A stretch of DNA of 64,000 nt from Bacillus aquiflavi (lineage in GTDB: Bacteria; Bacillota; Bacilli; Bacillales; Cytobacillaceae). Below the pieces are notes generated by a model. The model was not told the DNA's origin. It was given only the letters and a program-made list of their open reading frames with translations, and ran no database searches. A program made the position numbers and the translations under genes. Positions 52,555 to 62,755 of the stretch are shown piece after piece. The stretch is from NCBI RefSeq assembly GCF_019915265.1, contig NZ_CP082780.1, positions 1,116,001 to 1,180,000 of the forward strand, read 5' to 3'. Numbering within the stretch: position 1 is the first letter of the stretch; every line of letters starts with the position of its first letter.

Positions 52555-53417
52555 TGATCTTATCAAAAGAACTGTTAGGAAGATTACAGAAACGTAAATT
52601 GCAAGTGAAAAAGAAAAAGTGGGGAATTCATAAAGGGACAAGGCGTGCAGCAGCGTTTGGAGCCTCATTAGATTTTTCTGACTTTCGTCTTTATCAGCCT
52701 GGGGACGATGTTCGTCATATTGACTGGAACATTTACGGTCGTACAAAAAAACATTATATTAAAAGATTTCTTGATGAGCAGGAGCTCTCTGTTGCCATCT
52801 ATTTAGATGCTACCTCTTCGATGAGAGTCATTGATACAAAATGGGAACGCGCGAAACAAATCGCGGCAGCGTTCAGTTACATCGCCTTAATAAATGATGA
52901 TCGTTTATCATTTATCCCAGTAACAGGAATTCGAGGCCAGAAGCTCATTCGTAAAGGTGCGATGTACGGAAAGCATGTTTTATACGAAATCTTACGACTG
53001 ACAGAGGAGGAGAAAACAGCAAACTTTACAAAATTTTTTGAGAAAAATATGATGAAAAAAAGTCAGCTGACGATCATCATTACTGACGGTCTTGAACCGC
53101 TTGAACATTATGAGTACATTTTTCAAAAACTAGCGTCAATTCACCAAGAAGTCCGATTTATTCAACTGTTAAGTAAAGAGGAGATTATACCCCTTTATGA
53201 GGGTGATGAAAAACTAATTGATAGTGAGACAAATGCAGCAGTGAATGTTAGCATTCAGCGAACGATGATTGAACAATATGAAAAGCGCCTTAAAGAACAT
53301 AATGAACAGTTAGAGTCAGCTTGTAAACGTTACGGGTTTTTTTATTTATTCACGACAGATAGTAAAGATTTACAAACGATTTTGCTTCATGATTGTACCG
53401 CTAAAGGCTGGTTTTGA
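52554..53417 (+). CDS. DUF58 domain protein
   Basis: The 287-residue product contains the DUF58 core: FSDFRLYQPGDDVRHIDWN, followed by a vWA-like beginning (VAIYLDATSSMRV). DUF58 proteins are the usual partners of MoxR ATPases. No strong transmembrane segment is visible, so this one appears soluble. It starts at an ATG overlapping the moxR stop. Function is unknown at the molecular level. Confidence 0.92.
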   Translation: MILSKELLGRLQKRKLQVKKKKWGIHKGTRRAAAFGASLDFSDFRLYQPGDDVRHIDWNIYGRTKKHYIKRFLDEQELSVAIYLDATSSMRVIDTKWERAKQIAAAFSYIALINDDRLSFIPVTGIRGQKLIRKGAMYGKHVLYEILRLTEEEKTANFTKFFEKNMMKKSQLTIIITDGLEPLEHYEYIFQKLASIHQEVRFIQLLSKEEIIPLYEGDEKLIDSETNAAVNVSIQRTMIEQYEKRLKEHNEQLESACKRYGFFYLFTTDSKDLQTILLHDCTAKGWF

Positions 53418-53428
53418 GGTGTAAAAAA

Positions 53429-55207
53429 ATGGGTTTTATGAATCCGCTATTTTTTCTGTTAATTTTCTTTATCGCAGCTTTTATTTTATTTTACTTTTTT
53501 CGAAAGCAGTATAAAGCAATCGTTATCCCTTCAAATATGCTCTGGCAGCAATTAATGAAAGAATGGCAAGCAAGTCCATTTTTACAAAAATTGCAAAACA
53601 AGCTACTATTTTGGTTACAATTAATCGTCTTTATTTTGCTTATGTTTGCTCTCAGTCGCCCTTTCTGGCAGGTTGATGGCTTAAAAGGCGATCATCTTAT
53701 TTTTATCGTTGATTCTTCAGCCTCAATGTCTGCCAAAGATGGTGAAGCAAGCCGGTTTGAAGTGGCAAAGAAAAAAATGCTTCAGATCATTGAACAAGTT
53801 CAAAATCAAGAAATCACTATTATTGTTGCTTCAAGTAAGCCGAAAATTATCGTAAAGCAGGAAGAAAATATGACCGCTGTCCGTAAAAAGATTAAAGAAT
53901 TAACGCTTACGTATCAACATGAAAATTTTGAAAAAGCGCTGCAATTAGCAGAAGCTTTATCAGAAAAAAAAGATACAGCTATCCATATTTTCTCTGATGG
54001 GGTAACCAAGGAGCAGCTTACAACACTGCGACAAGAGCAATATGCGGAGGTGCATAACATTGGTGAAAAAGTGAACAACGTTTCCCTTCTATCCTTTGGA
54101 GTGGCCCCAGTTAATGAAACGATTTCTGGAGTGGCTGTAATTGAAAATCAAGCTGATGAAGAGATCAGCTTTACGTTAGAAGTTAAAAGCGAAGGGAAAA
54201 AATTATTCGAAACAGCAGTCAAAGCAAATCCGAACGAACAACATGTCGTTCAAATCCCTACTTTACCGAAGGCGAAATATTATCAAGCAATCCTCCATGT
54301 TGCTGATGGCTACAAAATTGATAATAAACAGACGGCCATTTTTACAAATACAGCACCGGTCGTTTATGCGCTTAATGATGTCAACCCATTTATCATTAAA
54401 GGCTTAGAAACAATTGGTGCAGAAGTGATTCAACTGAATGAACAAAGCTTGCACGAAGTAAATAAAAAACGTAACGGGATGATTGTAACGACAGATACAA
54501 CTAATATTCAACATACGAAACAACCGCTTTTGATCGTTCGTTCTAAAGAAGAAAACAACACGCCTCTTACAGAACAAATAGTTGTCGAAAAAGATCACTT
54601 TTTAGAATACGTTAATTTAGATCAAGTGTTTATTCAATCAGCAAGCACAAGAGTAATTGAAGGTCTTGATGTAGTGGCAAAAAGCGGGGATACTCCACTT
54701 ATTCAAAAAGGTTTAATAAACGGACAACCTGTAATCGATTTGAATTTTGCTATTGAAAATACTGATTGGCCGCTTCAACCGGGTTTTCCTATTTTTCTTT
54801 ACAACAGTTATCAATGGCTCTCTCAGCAAACGAGCTTTCTAGGATATTTTTTACCTGGGGAAGAGAAATGGTTCAACGTGGAAGATGGATTTGTATGGGA
54901 AATTTTTAATGAAGCAGGTGAAAATCTGTTTTCATTTCAAATGAATAAAGAAGCTTTTATTGCACCGTCAAAACCGGGGGTTTATCAAGTGATTGCTGGG
55001 GATCACGTGAATTATTTTTCGGTTTTACTTGATGATCGCGAGAAAGACATTGATGTTGCTCAATCGTTCATTTTTAACGAAGCACGTAAAATGGATAAAG
55101 AGATGGAAAAAAGATCGTATCATTTTGTTTGGTTCTGGCTTGCTGCAATCGCTCTCTTCATTTTGTTCCTTGAATGGGAGGTGTACCGTCATGGCTCTAG
55201 AACTTAA
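53429..55207 (+). CDS. BatA-like vWA-domain membrane protein
   Basis: The 592-residue product begins MGFMNPLFFLLIFFIAAFILFYFFR, the BatA N-terminal helix, with a second helix near 65-85. A vWA domain with MIDAS motif IVDSSASMSAKDGE follows, then a beta-rich extracellular part and a C-terminal helix (WFWLAAIALFILFLEWEV). The ATG at 53429 is behind GAGGTG; a TTG at 53414 is less likely. It overlaps the next gene by 17 bases. It probably forms a membrane complex with the second vWA protein and MoxR. Confidence 0.88.
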   Translation: MGFMNPLFFLLIFFIAAFILFYFFRKQYKAIVIPSNMLWQQLMKEWQASPFLQKLQNKLLFWLQLIVFILLMFALSRPFWQVDGLKGDHLIFIVDSSASMSAKDGEASRFEVAKKKMLQIIEQVQNQEITIIVASSKPKIIVKQEENMTAVRKKIKELTLTYQHENFEKALQLAEALSEKKDTAIHIFSDGVTKEQLTTLRQEQYAEVHNIGEKVNNVSLLSFGVAPVNETISGVAVIENQADEEISFTLEVKSEGKKLFETAVKANPNEQHVVQIPTLPKAKYYQAILHVADGYKIDNKQTAIFTNTAPVVYALNDVNPFIIKGLETIGAEVIQLNEQSLHEVNKKRNGMIVTTDTTNIQHTKQPLLIVRSKEENNTPLTEQIVVEKDHFLEYVNLDQVFIQSASTRVIEGLDVVAKSGDTPLIQKGLINGQPVIDLNFAIENTDWPLQPGFPIFLYNSYQWLSQQTSFLGYFLPGEEKWFNVEDGFVWEIFNEAGENLFSFQMNKEAFIAPSKPGVYQVIAGDHVNYFSVLLDDREKDIDVAQSFIFNEARKMDKEMEKRSYHFVWFWLAAIALFILFLEWEVYRHGSRT

Positions 55208-57947
55208 CTATCCGCTCGTGTTATTATTGCTCATTCCAGCAGGTGCAGTGCTGTTCATTTTTTTAAAACAACAGCGTTCAGTAGCGAAAAAAGGTGAAAA
55301 AATAATAATTGTCACTTTAAGAGGAATTGTCTTTTCATTGCTAATTTTTGCTTTAACTGTACCCCATTTAGTTTTACCAGTAAAAGAAAAGGTAGTTGTA
55401 TTTTTAGTCGATCGTTCTGCAAGTGTAAAAGGTCTAGAAGAAGACGTGTTAAATGAAATTGAAAAAAGTATCGCTGAAAAGGATGAACAAGATTCATATG
55501 CAATCGTTTCATTTGCTGGCAATGCTACGATTGAACAAACCATTAGCTCACATAACAGAGCTATTCAAGAATTTAATGGAAACGTAAATGAACAGGAAAC
55601 GAATATTGAAGAAGGGTTGCAATTTGCTACTTCATTCATCCCGAAAGAGGCGAGTGGGCGGGTTGTGTTATTTTCCGATGGAAATGAAACAAGCGGTAAT
55701 AGCAAAGAAATTGCCAAGCTATTAAAACAGCAAAATATTGAATTAGATTATGTTCCGATGAAACGTCCGCTAAGCGAAGACGTTGCGATTACTGAACTAT
55801 CGGTTCCGTCATTATTGTATGAAGGAGAAAAGGCAGAGATTTCTGTAAAAGTGAATAGTAATGCTGAAAAGGAAGCAGAAATTCATATTTCCGTGAACAA
55901 CAATCAAGTGATAAGTGAGAAGGTCCACGTGAAAGAAGGAGAGAATGCTTTTACTTTCAAACATGTCGTTGCTGAAACAGGGATGCTTGTCTATAAAGGT
56001 GAAGTGACAGCAGATGTTGACGCATATACAGAAAACAACATTTTACATACGGTTGCAAATGTAGAAGGAACGCCGAAAGTGCTCATCGTTCAAGAAGAAA
56101 AAGAATCACAACTTGTGCAAATTCTAAAAGCCTCAGGAGTAATTGTTGAAACGGTAACAGCTAATAAATTGCCAACATCTTTAGCGAGTTTTTTACAATA
56201 TGATTCAATTGTCTTTAACAATGTTTCCGCCACATTTATAACAGAGCAGCAAATGAAATTGATTGAACAAGCTGTTAAAGAATTTGGAATCGGATTTGTT
56301 ATGTTAGGTGGTGAGGAAAGTTTCGGTCTAGGGGGGTATTTTAAAACGCCAATTGAAAAGTTGCTGCCGGTAAATATGGATATTAAGGGCAAGAATGAAA
56401 TTCCTTCTCTCGGTTTAATGATTGTTTTAGATCGATCTGGGAGTATGGCAGGGAACAAATTAGCCCTTGCAAAAGAAGCTGCTGCTCGTTCTGTAGAATT
56501 ATTACGAGAAAACGATACTCTCGGTTTTATTGCTTTTGATAGTAAACCACACGTAATAGTTGAGACGAAACCGTTAAAAAATAAGGAAGAGACAATAGAA
56601 AAAATTAGCTCAATCACCCCTGGAGGCGGGACAGAAATTATTACTTCATTAGAAAAAGCGTATAAGGACCTCTCAAAGCTGCCGCTCCAACGAAAACATA
56701 TCATTCTATTAACTGACGGTCAAGCTGGTACACATGAAAATTTCGAACGTTTAATAGTAGATGGAAAAGAGAATCATATTACTTTATCAACAGTCGCATT
56801 AGGGCAAGATGCTGATCGTTTATTGTTGGAAAGTCTTGCAGCACAAGGAACGGGAAGGTTTTACGATGTCACCGATGCCACGGTTATTCCAAGTATTCTC
56901 TCGAGGGAAACTGTTATAGCAGCGAGAACTTATATCGAGGACAACCCATTTTATCCAAATGTGCAGCCTTATCCAGAATGGCTGTCGTTATTTCAAGCAG
57001 GCATCCCAGAAATGAATGCTTATATTGCGACAACACCAAAACCTAAGGCGCAAGTACAAATTTTAAGTGAAAAAGGAGATCCGATTTTAGCTTCTTGGCA
57101 GTATGGATTAGGAGCCACGTTTGCATTTACTTCGGATGTATCAGGGAAATGGACTGGTGATTTTGCAAGCTGGTCAAATTGGCCACAATTTGTAAATAAA
57201 GTTGTAACTAGTACATTACCGAAATACGATCGTGAACCATTTCATTTATCACTTAAAAAACAAAACGGAAAAACGATTATTCATTTAAAATCGAAAAATG
57301 GCGAACAATTACCGATTGAAACGGCTGTTGTTTCTCAATCAGGTGCTGTTGCAAACAGTACAACGAAAGTTATTGCACCAGGAGAATACGAAATTGTTCT
57401 TCAAAATGAACCAGGAATGTACTTTTTGCAAGTAAAACAGCCAAAACAAGACGGGAGTTTTAATGTGTACCAAACAGGCTTTACGATTCCATATTCAGAT
57501 GAGTATTTAAAAAAAGGAATAAACCGCCATTTGCTTGAAAATATCGGGAATGAATTAAAGGATGTAAAAGAATCATTTCGCCCGTTAGCTTCTCGCTCTA
57601 GTGAAAAGCAGGAAATCAGCCAATGGCTAATATTAGCCGCATTTTTATGTTTATTTTTAGAAATTGTTGTTCGTCGTTTCGGACTCAAGCCTTTTTTCCA
57701 TTTAGTTGAGAAATGGAGCCAAAAAAGGACGATAGAAATAGCTGTTGAAAGTTTACAGAAAGATAAGAAACGGGTAAAAGTGAGTCGCCCGAAAGAAGTG
57801 TTGCCTACAGAAGAACAAAAAAAGGATGAAGCTATTTTAGAAAAAACGAGGCTGAATGAAAAGCAAACAGATCATTTAAAGGAAGAGTACTTGCAGGAAG
57901 AGCGAATGAAACGTCTTCTTAACGCCCGAAAGAGAAGGAGAAGGTAA
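55191..57947 (+). CDS. Large vWA membrane protein with two vWA-like domains
   Basis: ATG 55191 lies behind GGGAGGTG and gives 918 residues starting MALELNYPLVLLLLIPAGAV. Two N-terminal helices come first, then a first vWA-like domain (VVFLVDRSASVKG). Beta-rich modules follow, then a glutamine-amidotransferase-like fold (EFGIGFVMLGGEESFGLGGY). A second vWA domain has a full MIDAS (LMIVLDRSGSMAGNKLALAKEA). A late helix (WLILAAFLCLFLEIVVRR) and a basic tail ending RKRRRR close the protein. An open frame runs upstream to 55029 but has no supporting start. It is the last gene of the module. Confidence 0.88.
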   Translation: MALELNYPLVLLLLIPAGAVLFIFLKQQRSVAKKGEKIIIVTLRGIVFSLLIFALTVPHLVLPVKEKVVVFLVDRSASVKGLEEDVLNEIEKSIAEKDEQDSYAIVSFAGNATIEQTISSHNRAIQEFNGNVNEQETNIEEGLQFATSFIPKEASGRVVLFSDGNETSGNSKEIAKLLKQQNIELDYVPMKRPLSEDVAITELSVPSLLYEGEKAEISVKVNSNAEKEAEIHISVNNNQVISEKVHVKEGENAFTFKHVVAETGMLVYKGEVTADVDAYTENNILHTVANVEGTPKVLIVQEEKESQLVQILKASGVIVETVTANKLPTSLASFLQYDSIVFNNVSATFITEQQMKLIEQAVKEFGIGFVMLGGEESFGLGGYFKTPIEKLLPVNMDIKGKNEIPSLGLMIVLDRSGSMAGNKLALAKEAAARSVELLRENDTLGFIAFDSKPHVIVETKPLKNKEETIEKISSITPGGGTEIITSLEKAYKDLSKLPLQRKHIILLTDGQAGTHENFERLIVDGKENHITLSTVALGQDADRLLLESLAAQGTGRFYDVTDATVIPSILSRETVIAARTYIEDNPFYPNVQPYPEWLSLFQAGIPEMNAYIATTPKPKAQVQILSEKGDPILASWQYGLGATFAFTSDVSGKWTGDFASWSNWPQFVNKVVTSTLPKYDREPFHLSLKKQNGKTIIHLKSKNGEQLPIETAVVSQSGAVANSTTKVIAPGEYEIVLQNEPGMYFLQVKQPKQDGSFNVYQTGFTIPYSDEYLKKGINRHLLENIGNELKDVKESFRPLASRSSEKQEISQWLILAAFLCLFLEIVVRRFGLKPFFHLVEKWSQKRTIEIAVESLQKDKKRVKVSRPKEVLPTEEQKKDEAILEKTRLNEKQTDHLKEEYLQEERMKRLLNARKRRRR

Positions 57948-58014
57948 ATGTTTTAATTGATAGGGAACCAATTAATAAAGTGTTTCTTTATTTTTCAGAT
58001 GTAAAGGTAAGAAC

Positions 58015-58043
58015 TTGACATGAAATAACTGACTGTGTAAACT
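58015..58043 (+). promoter_or_regulatory. Promoter of ylxM-ffh
   Basis: TTGACA at 58015-58020 and TAAACT at 58038-58043 are spaced 17 bases. This supplies ylxM-ffh with its own sigma-A promoter downstream of the insertion. Confidence 0.75.
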
Positions 58044-58085
58044 ATATCTTGTAAAGGATTTTCACTTAACAAGGGAGAGATGAGC

Positions 58086-59777
58086 ATGCTTGAAAAAACA
58101 ACGCGAATCAATTACTTGTATGATTTTTACCAGTCGTTGTTAACTGAGAAACAGCAAAGCTATATGTCTCTCTATTATTTGGATGATTACTCTCTTGGAG
58201 AAATTGCAGCAGAATATAATGTCAGTCGTCAAGCAGTATTTGACAATATAAAACGAACAGAATTAATGCTTGAGGAGTATGAAGAAAAGCTGTTATTATT
58301 TACAAAATTTCAAGAGCGAGCGAGACTGATCAGACAAATGAAGGAGCTTGTAAGTGAGGGTTCTTCCTCGGCAGACGAGCTTCTTGCTGTCATTGTTGAG
58401 CTTGAGAAATTAGATGAGGAGGCGGCATGCATGGCGTTTGAAGGACTAGCCGACCGACTGCAAAGCACAATACAGAAAATTCGCGGCAAAGGAAAAGTAA
58501 CTGAAGCTGATGTAAAAGAAATGATGCGCGAAGTTCGCTTGGCACTTTTAGAGGCAGACGTTAACTTTAAGGTCGTAAAAGACTTCATTAAAAAAGTAAG
58601 CGAACGTGCTGTAGGCCAAGAGGTAATGCAAAGCTTAACTCCAGGCCAACAAGTGATTAAAATTGTAAAAGATGGACTAACTGAATTGATGGGCAAAGAG
58701 CAAAGCAAAATTGCAGTTGCTAATCGACCCCCAACTGTTGTGATGATGGTTGGTCTGCAAGGTGCAGGAAAAACGACAACAACTGGGAAGCTAGCAAATC
58801 TACTCCGAAAAAAATATAATCGGAACCCTATGTTAGTTGCAGCTGATATTTATCGGCCAGCGGCGATAAAACAGTTGGAAACGTTAGGTAAGCAGCTAAA
58901 TATGCCTGTATTTTCCCTTGGCGATAAAATAAGTCCAGTTGAAATTGCCAAGCAAGCAATTGCAAAAGCGAAAGAAGAACATTATGACTATGTCCTGATC
59001 GACACTGCGGGGCGTTTGCATGTGGATGAAACTTTAATGAATGAGCTGAAAGAAATTAAAGAGCTTTCCAAGCCAGACGAAATTCTCCTTGTCGTTGATG
59101 CAATGACTGGTCAAGATGCAGTTAATGTTGCCCAAAGCTTTAATGAACAGCTTGGCTTAACGGGAGTCGTCTTAACAAAGCTTGACGGGGATACACGTGG
59201 TGGTGCGGCTTTATCAATACGTGCCGTAACAGACAAACCAATTAAGTTTATCGGTCTCGGTGAAAAAATGGATGCTATTGAAGCATTTCATCCTGAGCGA
59301 ATGGCATCACGTATTCTTGGTATGGGAGATGTCCTTACTTTAATTGAAAAAGCTCAAGCGACGGTTGATGAAGAAAAAGCAAAAGAGCTTGAGAAGAAAA
59401 TGAGGACTGCATCCTTTTCTTTTGATGATTTTCTTGATCAGCTAGGTCAAGTACGCAAGATGGGGCCTCTTGATGAGCTTTTAAAAATGATGCCCGGTGC
59501 AAATAAAATTAAAGGGTTAAACAATATACAAATTGATGATAAGCAGCTTGCACATGTTGAAGCAATTATTAAATCAATGACAAAGGATGAAAAGCTGCAC
59601 CCTGAAATTATAAATGCTAGTCGCCGAAAGCGAATTGCAAAAGGCAGTGGTAGGACTATACAAGAAGTTAATCGGCTGTTAAAGCAATTTGAAGAGATGA
59701 AAAAGATGATGAAGCAAATGACAAATATGCAGCAAAAAGGTAAGAAAAAAGGCGGATTTAAGTTTCCGTTTATGTAA
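58086..59777 (+). CDS. ffh: YlxM-Ffh in-frame fusion: SRP regulator and signal recognition particle GTPase
   Basis: One open frame encodes both proteins. YlxM (first about 110 residues; [19 protein letters not shown], helix-turn-helix [17 protein letters not shown]) would normally end near LEKLD. Here GAG codons replace the stop, and reading continues through EEAAC into Ffh. Ffh starts [10 protein letters not shown] at 58431 and has [36 protein letters not shown] and the Met-rich M domain ending FKFPFM. GAGGAGG and ATG at 58431 remain, so free Ffh (448 residues) can also be made. YlxM start chosen as ATG 58086 behind AGGGAG; 58080 is too close. Confidence 0.93.
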   Translation: MLEKTTRINYLYDFYQSLLTEKQQSYMSLYYLDDYSLGEIAAEYNVSRQAVFDNIKRTELMLEEYEEKLLLFTKFQERARLIRQMKELVSEGSSSADELLAVIVELEKLDEEAACMAFEGLADRLQSTIQKIRGKGKVTEADVKEMMREVRLALLEADVNFKVVKDFIKKVSERAVGQEVMQSLTPGQQVIKIVKDGLTELMGKEQSKIAVANRPPTVVMMVGLQGAGKTTTTGKLANLLRKKYNRNPMLVAADIYRPAAIKQLETLGKQLNMPVFSLGDKISPVEIAKQAIAKAKEEHYDYVLIDTAGRLHVDETLMNELKEIKELSKPDEILLVVDAMTGQDAVNVAQSFNEQLGLTGVVLTKLDGDTRGGAALSIRAVTDKPIKFIGLGEKMDAIEAFHPERMASRILGMGDVLTLIEKAQATVDEEKAKELEKKMRTASFSFDDFLDQLGQVRKMGPLDELLKMMPGANKIKGLNNIQIDDKQLAHVEAIIKSMTKDEKLHPEIINASRRKRIAKGSGRTIQEVNRLLKQFEEMKKMMKQMTNMQQKGKKKGGFKFPFM

Positions 59778-59801
59778 AAACAGTCTGTAAAGAAAAAACA
59801 C

Positions 59802-59831
59802 TTTACAAAGTAGTAGTGATTTTGTTAATAT
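59802..59831 (+). promoter_or_regulatory. Candidate promoter of rpsP
   Basis: TTTACA at 59802-59807 and TAATAT at 59826-59831 are spaced 18 bases. A small GTAAAG/CTTTAC palindrome (59787-59806) overlaps it. Confidence 0.45.
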
Positions 59832-59869
59832 ATTATCTTGTGTAAAACTATTCGGAGGTGCTATTTAAA

Positions 59870-60142
59870 ATGGCAGTAAAAATTCGTTTAAAACGTGTTG
59901 GAGCGAAAAAGTCTCCTTTCTATCGTATTGTAGTAGCTGATTCACGTTCTCCTCGTGACGGACGTTTCATTGAGACAATTGGAACATATAATCCAGTAGC
60001 TCAACCAGCTGAAGTGAAAATCGATGAAGATCTAGTACTTAAGTGGTTACAAAACGGTGCAAAGCCGTCTGACACAGTTCGTAATCTATTATCTACCCAA
60101 GGCATTATGGAAAAATTCCATAGCGCTAAAAACGGTAAGTAA
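59870..60142 (+). CDS. rpsP: 30S ribosomal protein S16
   Basis: The 90-residue product begins [20 protein letters not shown] and includes [21 protein letters not shown], the S16 signature. ATG 59870 is nine bases from CGGAGGTG; an upstream in-frame GTG at 59858 lies within that site and is rejected. It opens the rpsP-khpA-ylqD-rimM-trmD-rplS cluster. Confidence 0.97.
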   Translation: MAVKIRLKRVGAKKSPFYRIVVADSRSPRDGRFIETIGTYNPVAQPAEVKIDEDLVLKWLQNGAKPSDTVRNLLSTQGIMEKFHSAKNGK

Positions 60143-60153
60143 ACATCGATAGA

Positions 60154-60384
60154 ATGAAAGAATTAATTGAAACAATTGTAAAGCCTCTTGTTGACTTTCC
60201 AGATGAAGTCCGGGTGACAGCTTCAGAGGATGATCACCGTATAACTTATCAGCTTTTTGTAAATAAAAGTGATATGGGAAAGGTAATTGGAAAGCAGGGG
60301 CGAGTCGCAAAGGCGATACGAACTGTTGTCTATGCAGCAGGATCATCACAACAGAAGAAGATTTATTTAGAGATTTGTGAGTAA
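60154..60384 (+). CDS. khpA: KhpA, KH-domain RNA-binding protein (YlqC)
   Basis: This 76-residue protein is essentially one KH domain, with GKVIGKQGRVAKAIRTVV carrying the GxxG loop. KhpA partners with KhpB (Jag) in RNA binding and cell-division control. The ribosome site is weak, so translation is likely coupled to rpsP, 11 bases upstream. A strong hairpin overlaps the stop. Confidence 0.95.
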   Translation: MKELIETIVKPLVDFPDEVRVTASEDDHRITYQLFVNKSDMGKVIGKQGRVAKAIRTVVYAAGSSQQKKIYLEICE

Positions 60385-60414
60385 AGGGAGGGGGGTTGCC
60401 CCTCCCTTTATTTC
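60382..60414 (+). terminator. GC-rich terminator between khpA and ylqD
   Basis: A 12-bp perfect stem (60382-60393 with 60399-60410) with loop GGTTG is followed by TTTC. It should reduce transcription from rpsP-khpA into rimM-trmD. Confidence 0.85.
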
Positions 60415-60455
60415 ACATTTTTAGCACTAGTTCTAAAAGACAAGGAGGTGCTGTA

Positions 60456-60848
60456 ATGAAAATTCTCCAAACTGTCATGGTGAAACAAATTTTAACTGAA
60501 AAAAGCAAACGTGAGCTAATGAATAAGTTTCATTCAGAAAAAAGCCAGCTTCATAAAGAAAGTGATCAGCTTTATTTTGAGTTAAAAAAGTTGGAAAAAG
60601 CAAAAAAGTTTCAAAGTGATCATTTGAGAAAACATTTTGAAAAAGAAATTCAGTTGCGAAAAGAAAAAATGAAAATTATTGATTTTCAAATTGAACAGCT
60701 ACATATGCTCCCGATAGGAAGTGAACTTAAAGAAAAAGAAGTTCAAGGAATTGTTGATGTGAATGAAGGTGACTGTTGGGAGGAAATTATTAACGAGAAA
60801 ACGATTATCATAAAGGATGGAATTGTTCAAGAGATTCGCTCGAGGTGA
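60456..60848 (+). CDS. YlqD family protein
   Basis: ATG 60456 lies six bases behind AAGGAGGTG and gives [20 protein letters not shown], 130 residues, matching B. subtilis YlqD in place and size. The middle is a strongly charged coiled coil; the C-terminal part ([20 protein letters not shown]) is beta-rich. The function is unknown. A longer in-frame start at 60396 lies within the terminator and is rejected. It overlaps no gene, and rimM follows six bases later. Confidence 0.88.
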   Translation: MKILQTVMVKQILTEKSKRELMNKFHSEKSQLHKESDQLYFELKKLEKAKKFQSDHLRKHFEKEIQLRKEKMKIIDFQIEQLHMLPIGSELKEKEVQGIVDVNEGDCWEEIINEKTIIIKDGIVQEIRSR

Positions 60849-60853
60849 TAAAG

Positions 60854-61372
60854 ATGAAAAGATGGTTTAACGTCGGAAAAATTGTTAACACACACGGTAT
60901 TAAGGGAGAAGTTCGGGTCATCTCAAAGACAGACTTTCCAAAGGAACGTTATCAACCTGGAAATACGTTGTATTTATTTAAACAAAAGGAAAGCAAACCA
61001 CTCCAGCTCACTGTAAAAAGCCATCGCATACACAAGTCGTTTGATCTCCTAACTTTTGAAGAATATAATAATGTTAATGAAGTAGAGCCGATGAAAGGCG
61101 GGACTTTAAAAGTTTCTGAAGACCAATTAATGGAGTTAGGGGAAGGTGAATTTTACTTTCATGAAATTATCGGTTGTCTTGTTTTTACAACATTAGGTGA
61201 AGAAATAGGCAAAGTAACTGAGATTTTAACTCCTGGAGCGAATGATGTATGGGTTGTAAAAGATGGAGATGGGAATGATTATCTGATTCCTTACATCGAG
61301 CAAGTAGTGAAAAAGGTCGATACAAATGAAAAGCTCATTTTAATTGAACCGATGGAAGGTTTGTTGTCATGA
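60854..61372 (+). CDS. rimM: RimM, 16S rRNA processing factor
   Basis: Assists maturation of the 30S head with S19. ATG 60854 ([22 protein letters not shown]) is six bases after GAGGTG; the ATA and in-frame codons from 60845 overlap the ylqD stop. The N-terminal RimM domain and the C-terminal PRC barrel ([34 protein letters not shown]) are both present, 172 residues. It overlaps trmD by four bases. Confidence 0.95.
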   Translation: MKRWFNVGKIVNTHGIKGEVRVISKTDFPKERYQPGNTLYLFKQKESKPLQLTVKSHRIHKSFDLLTFEEYNNVNEVEPMKGGTLKVSEDQLMELGEGEFYFHEIIGCLVFTTLGEEIGKVTEILTPGANDVWVVKDGDGNDYLIPYIEQVVKKVDTNEKLILIEPMEGLLS

Positions 61373-62106
61373 TGAAAATTGATATTTTAACATTGTTTCC
61401 TCAAATGTTTTCAGGAGTGCTTGGAGAATCCATTTTGAAAAAGGCCTCTGAAAAACAGATTGTGAAATATAACCTCGTTAACTTTCGAGACTATGCTGAT
61501 AATAAACACGGAACTGTCGATGACTATCCTTATGGCGGGGGAGCAGGAATGGTATTAAAGCCTCAGCCAATCTTTGATGCAGTTACAGATTTGAAAGAAA
61601 AATCGCATAGCACAAACCCGAAAGTTATTCTTCTTTGTCCTCAAGGAGAGCGATATACGCAAAGAAAGGCAGAGCAGCTAGCTTGTGAAGATCATCTTAT
61701 TTTTATTTGCGGTCATTATGAAGGCTATGATGAACGGATTCGGCAATATTTAGTGACTGATGAAATATCAATTGGTGATTACGTATTAACAGGCGGCGAG
61801 CTTGCTGCAATGGTTGTTATCGACAGTGTCGTTCGTCTTATTCCTAAAGTCCTTGGCAATAACGAGTCGCATGTAAATGATTCCTTTAGTACGAGGCTAT
61901 TAGAGCACCCTCATTATACAAGACCTGCTGAATTTAGAGGGATGAAAGTTCCTGAAACACTTTTATCAGGAAATCATCGGTTAATTGATGATTGGAGGGA
62001 AAAAGAGTCGCTAAGACGGACATTTTTGCGGCGGCCCGATTTATTAAAAGAGCTAGAGTTAACGGATAAGCAAAAAAAATGGCTGCAAGAGTTTGAAAAA
62101 CAGTGA
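61369..62106 (+). CDS. trmD: TrmD, tRNA guanine-N1-methyltransferase
   Basis: Methylates G37 of tRNAs to prevent frameshifting. The 245-residue knotted SPOUT enzyme contains [29 protein letters not shown] and [14 protein letters not shown]. The start ATG at 61369 overlaps the rimM stop (ATGA); a second ATG at 61372 is possible. Confidence 0.96.
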   Translation: MMKIDILTLFPQMFSGVLGESILKKASEKQIVKYNLVNFRDYADNKHGTVDDYPYGGGAGMVLKPQPIFDAVTDLKEKSHSTNPKVILLCPQGERYTQRKAEQLACEDHLIFICGHYEGYDERIRQYLVTDEISIGDYVLTGGELAAMVVIDSVVRLIPKVLGNNESHVNDSFSTRLLEHPHYTRPAEFRGMKVPETLLSGNHRLIDDWREKESLRRTFLRRPDLLKELELTDKQKKWLQEFEKQ

Positions 62107-62115
62107 TAATAGCTA

Positions 62116-62145
62116 TTGCGGCCGAACGTTTATTTATGGTAAGAT
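62116..62145 (+). promoter_or_regulatory. Candidate promoter of rplS
   Basis: TTGCGG at 62116-62121 and an extended -10 TGGTAAGAT ending at 62145 are spaced 18 bases. A leader of about 100 bases follows. Confidence 0.5.
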
Positions 62146-62149
62146 ATTC

Positions 62150-62596
<447 letters not shown>

Positions 62597-62607
62597 TGGA
62601 AGACCAG

Positions 62608-62636
62608 AAAGGAGCTTGTTATCAAGCTCCTTTTTC
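62608..62636 (+). terminator. Rho-independent terminator after rplS
   Basis: An 11-bp stem (62608-62618 with 62623-62633) with loop TTAT runs into TTTTTC. Confidence 0.92.
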
Positions 62637-62755
62637 TTACTAAAATACATATTTATGTTTATTACGATTGAGTAAAAAATAATGATCGCTATGTTTAAAA
62701 ATTGCTTAATTATGTAAAATAAGGGTATATATTAAAAGTGACAAGGGGGAAAAAG

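Noticed and set aside
55029-55190. Upstream extension of the large vWA gene
   Set aside because: It overlaps the BatA-like gene in another frame without a ribosome site; ATG 55191 behind GGGAGGTG starts a typical membrane segment.
37293-58079. Prophage or integrative element
   Set aside because: No integrase, transposase, phage structural gene or attachment repeat is visible; content is effector and membrane modules only.
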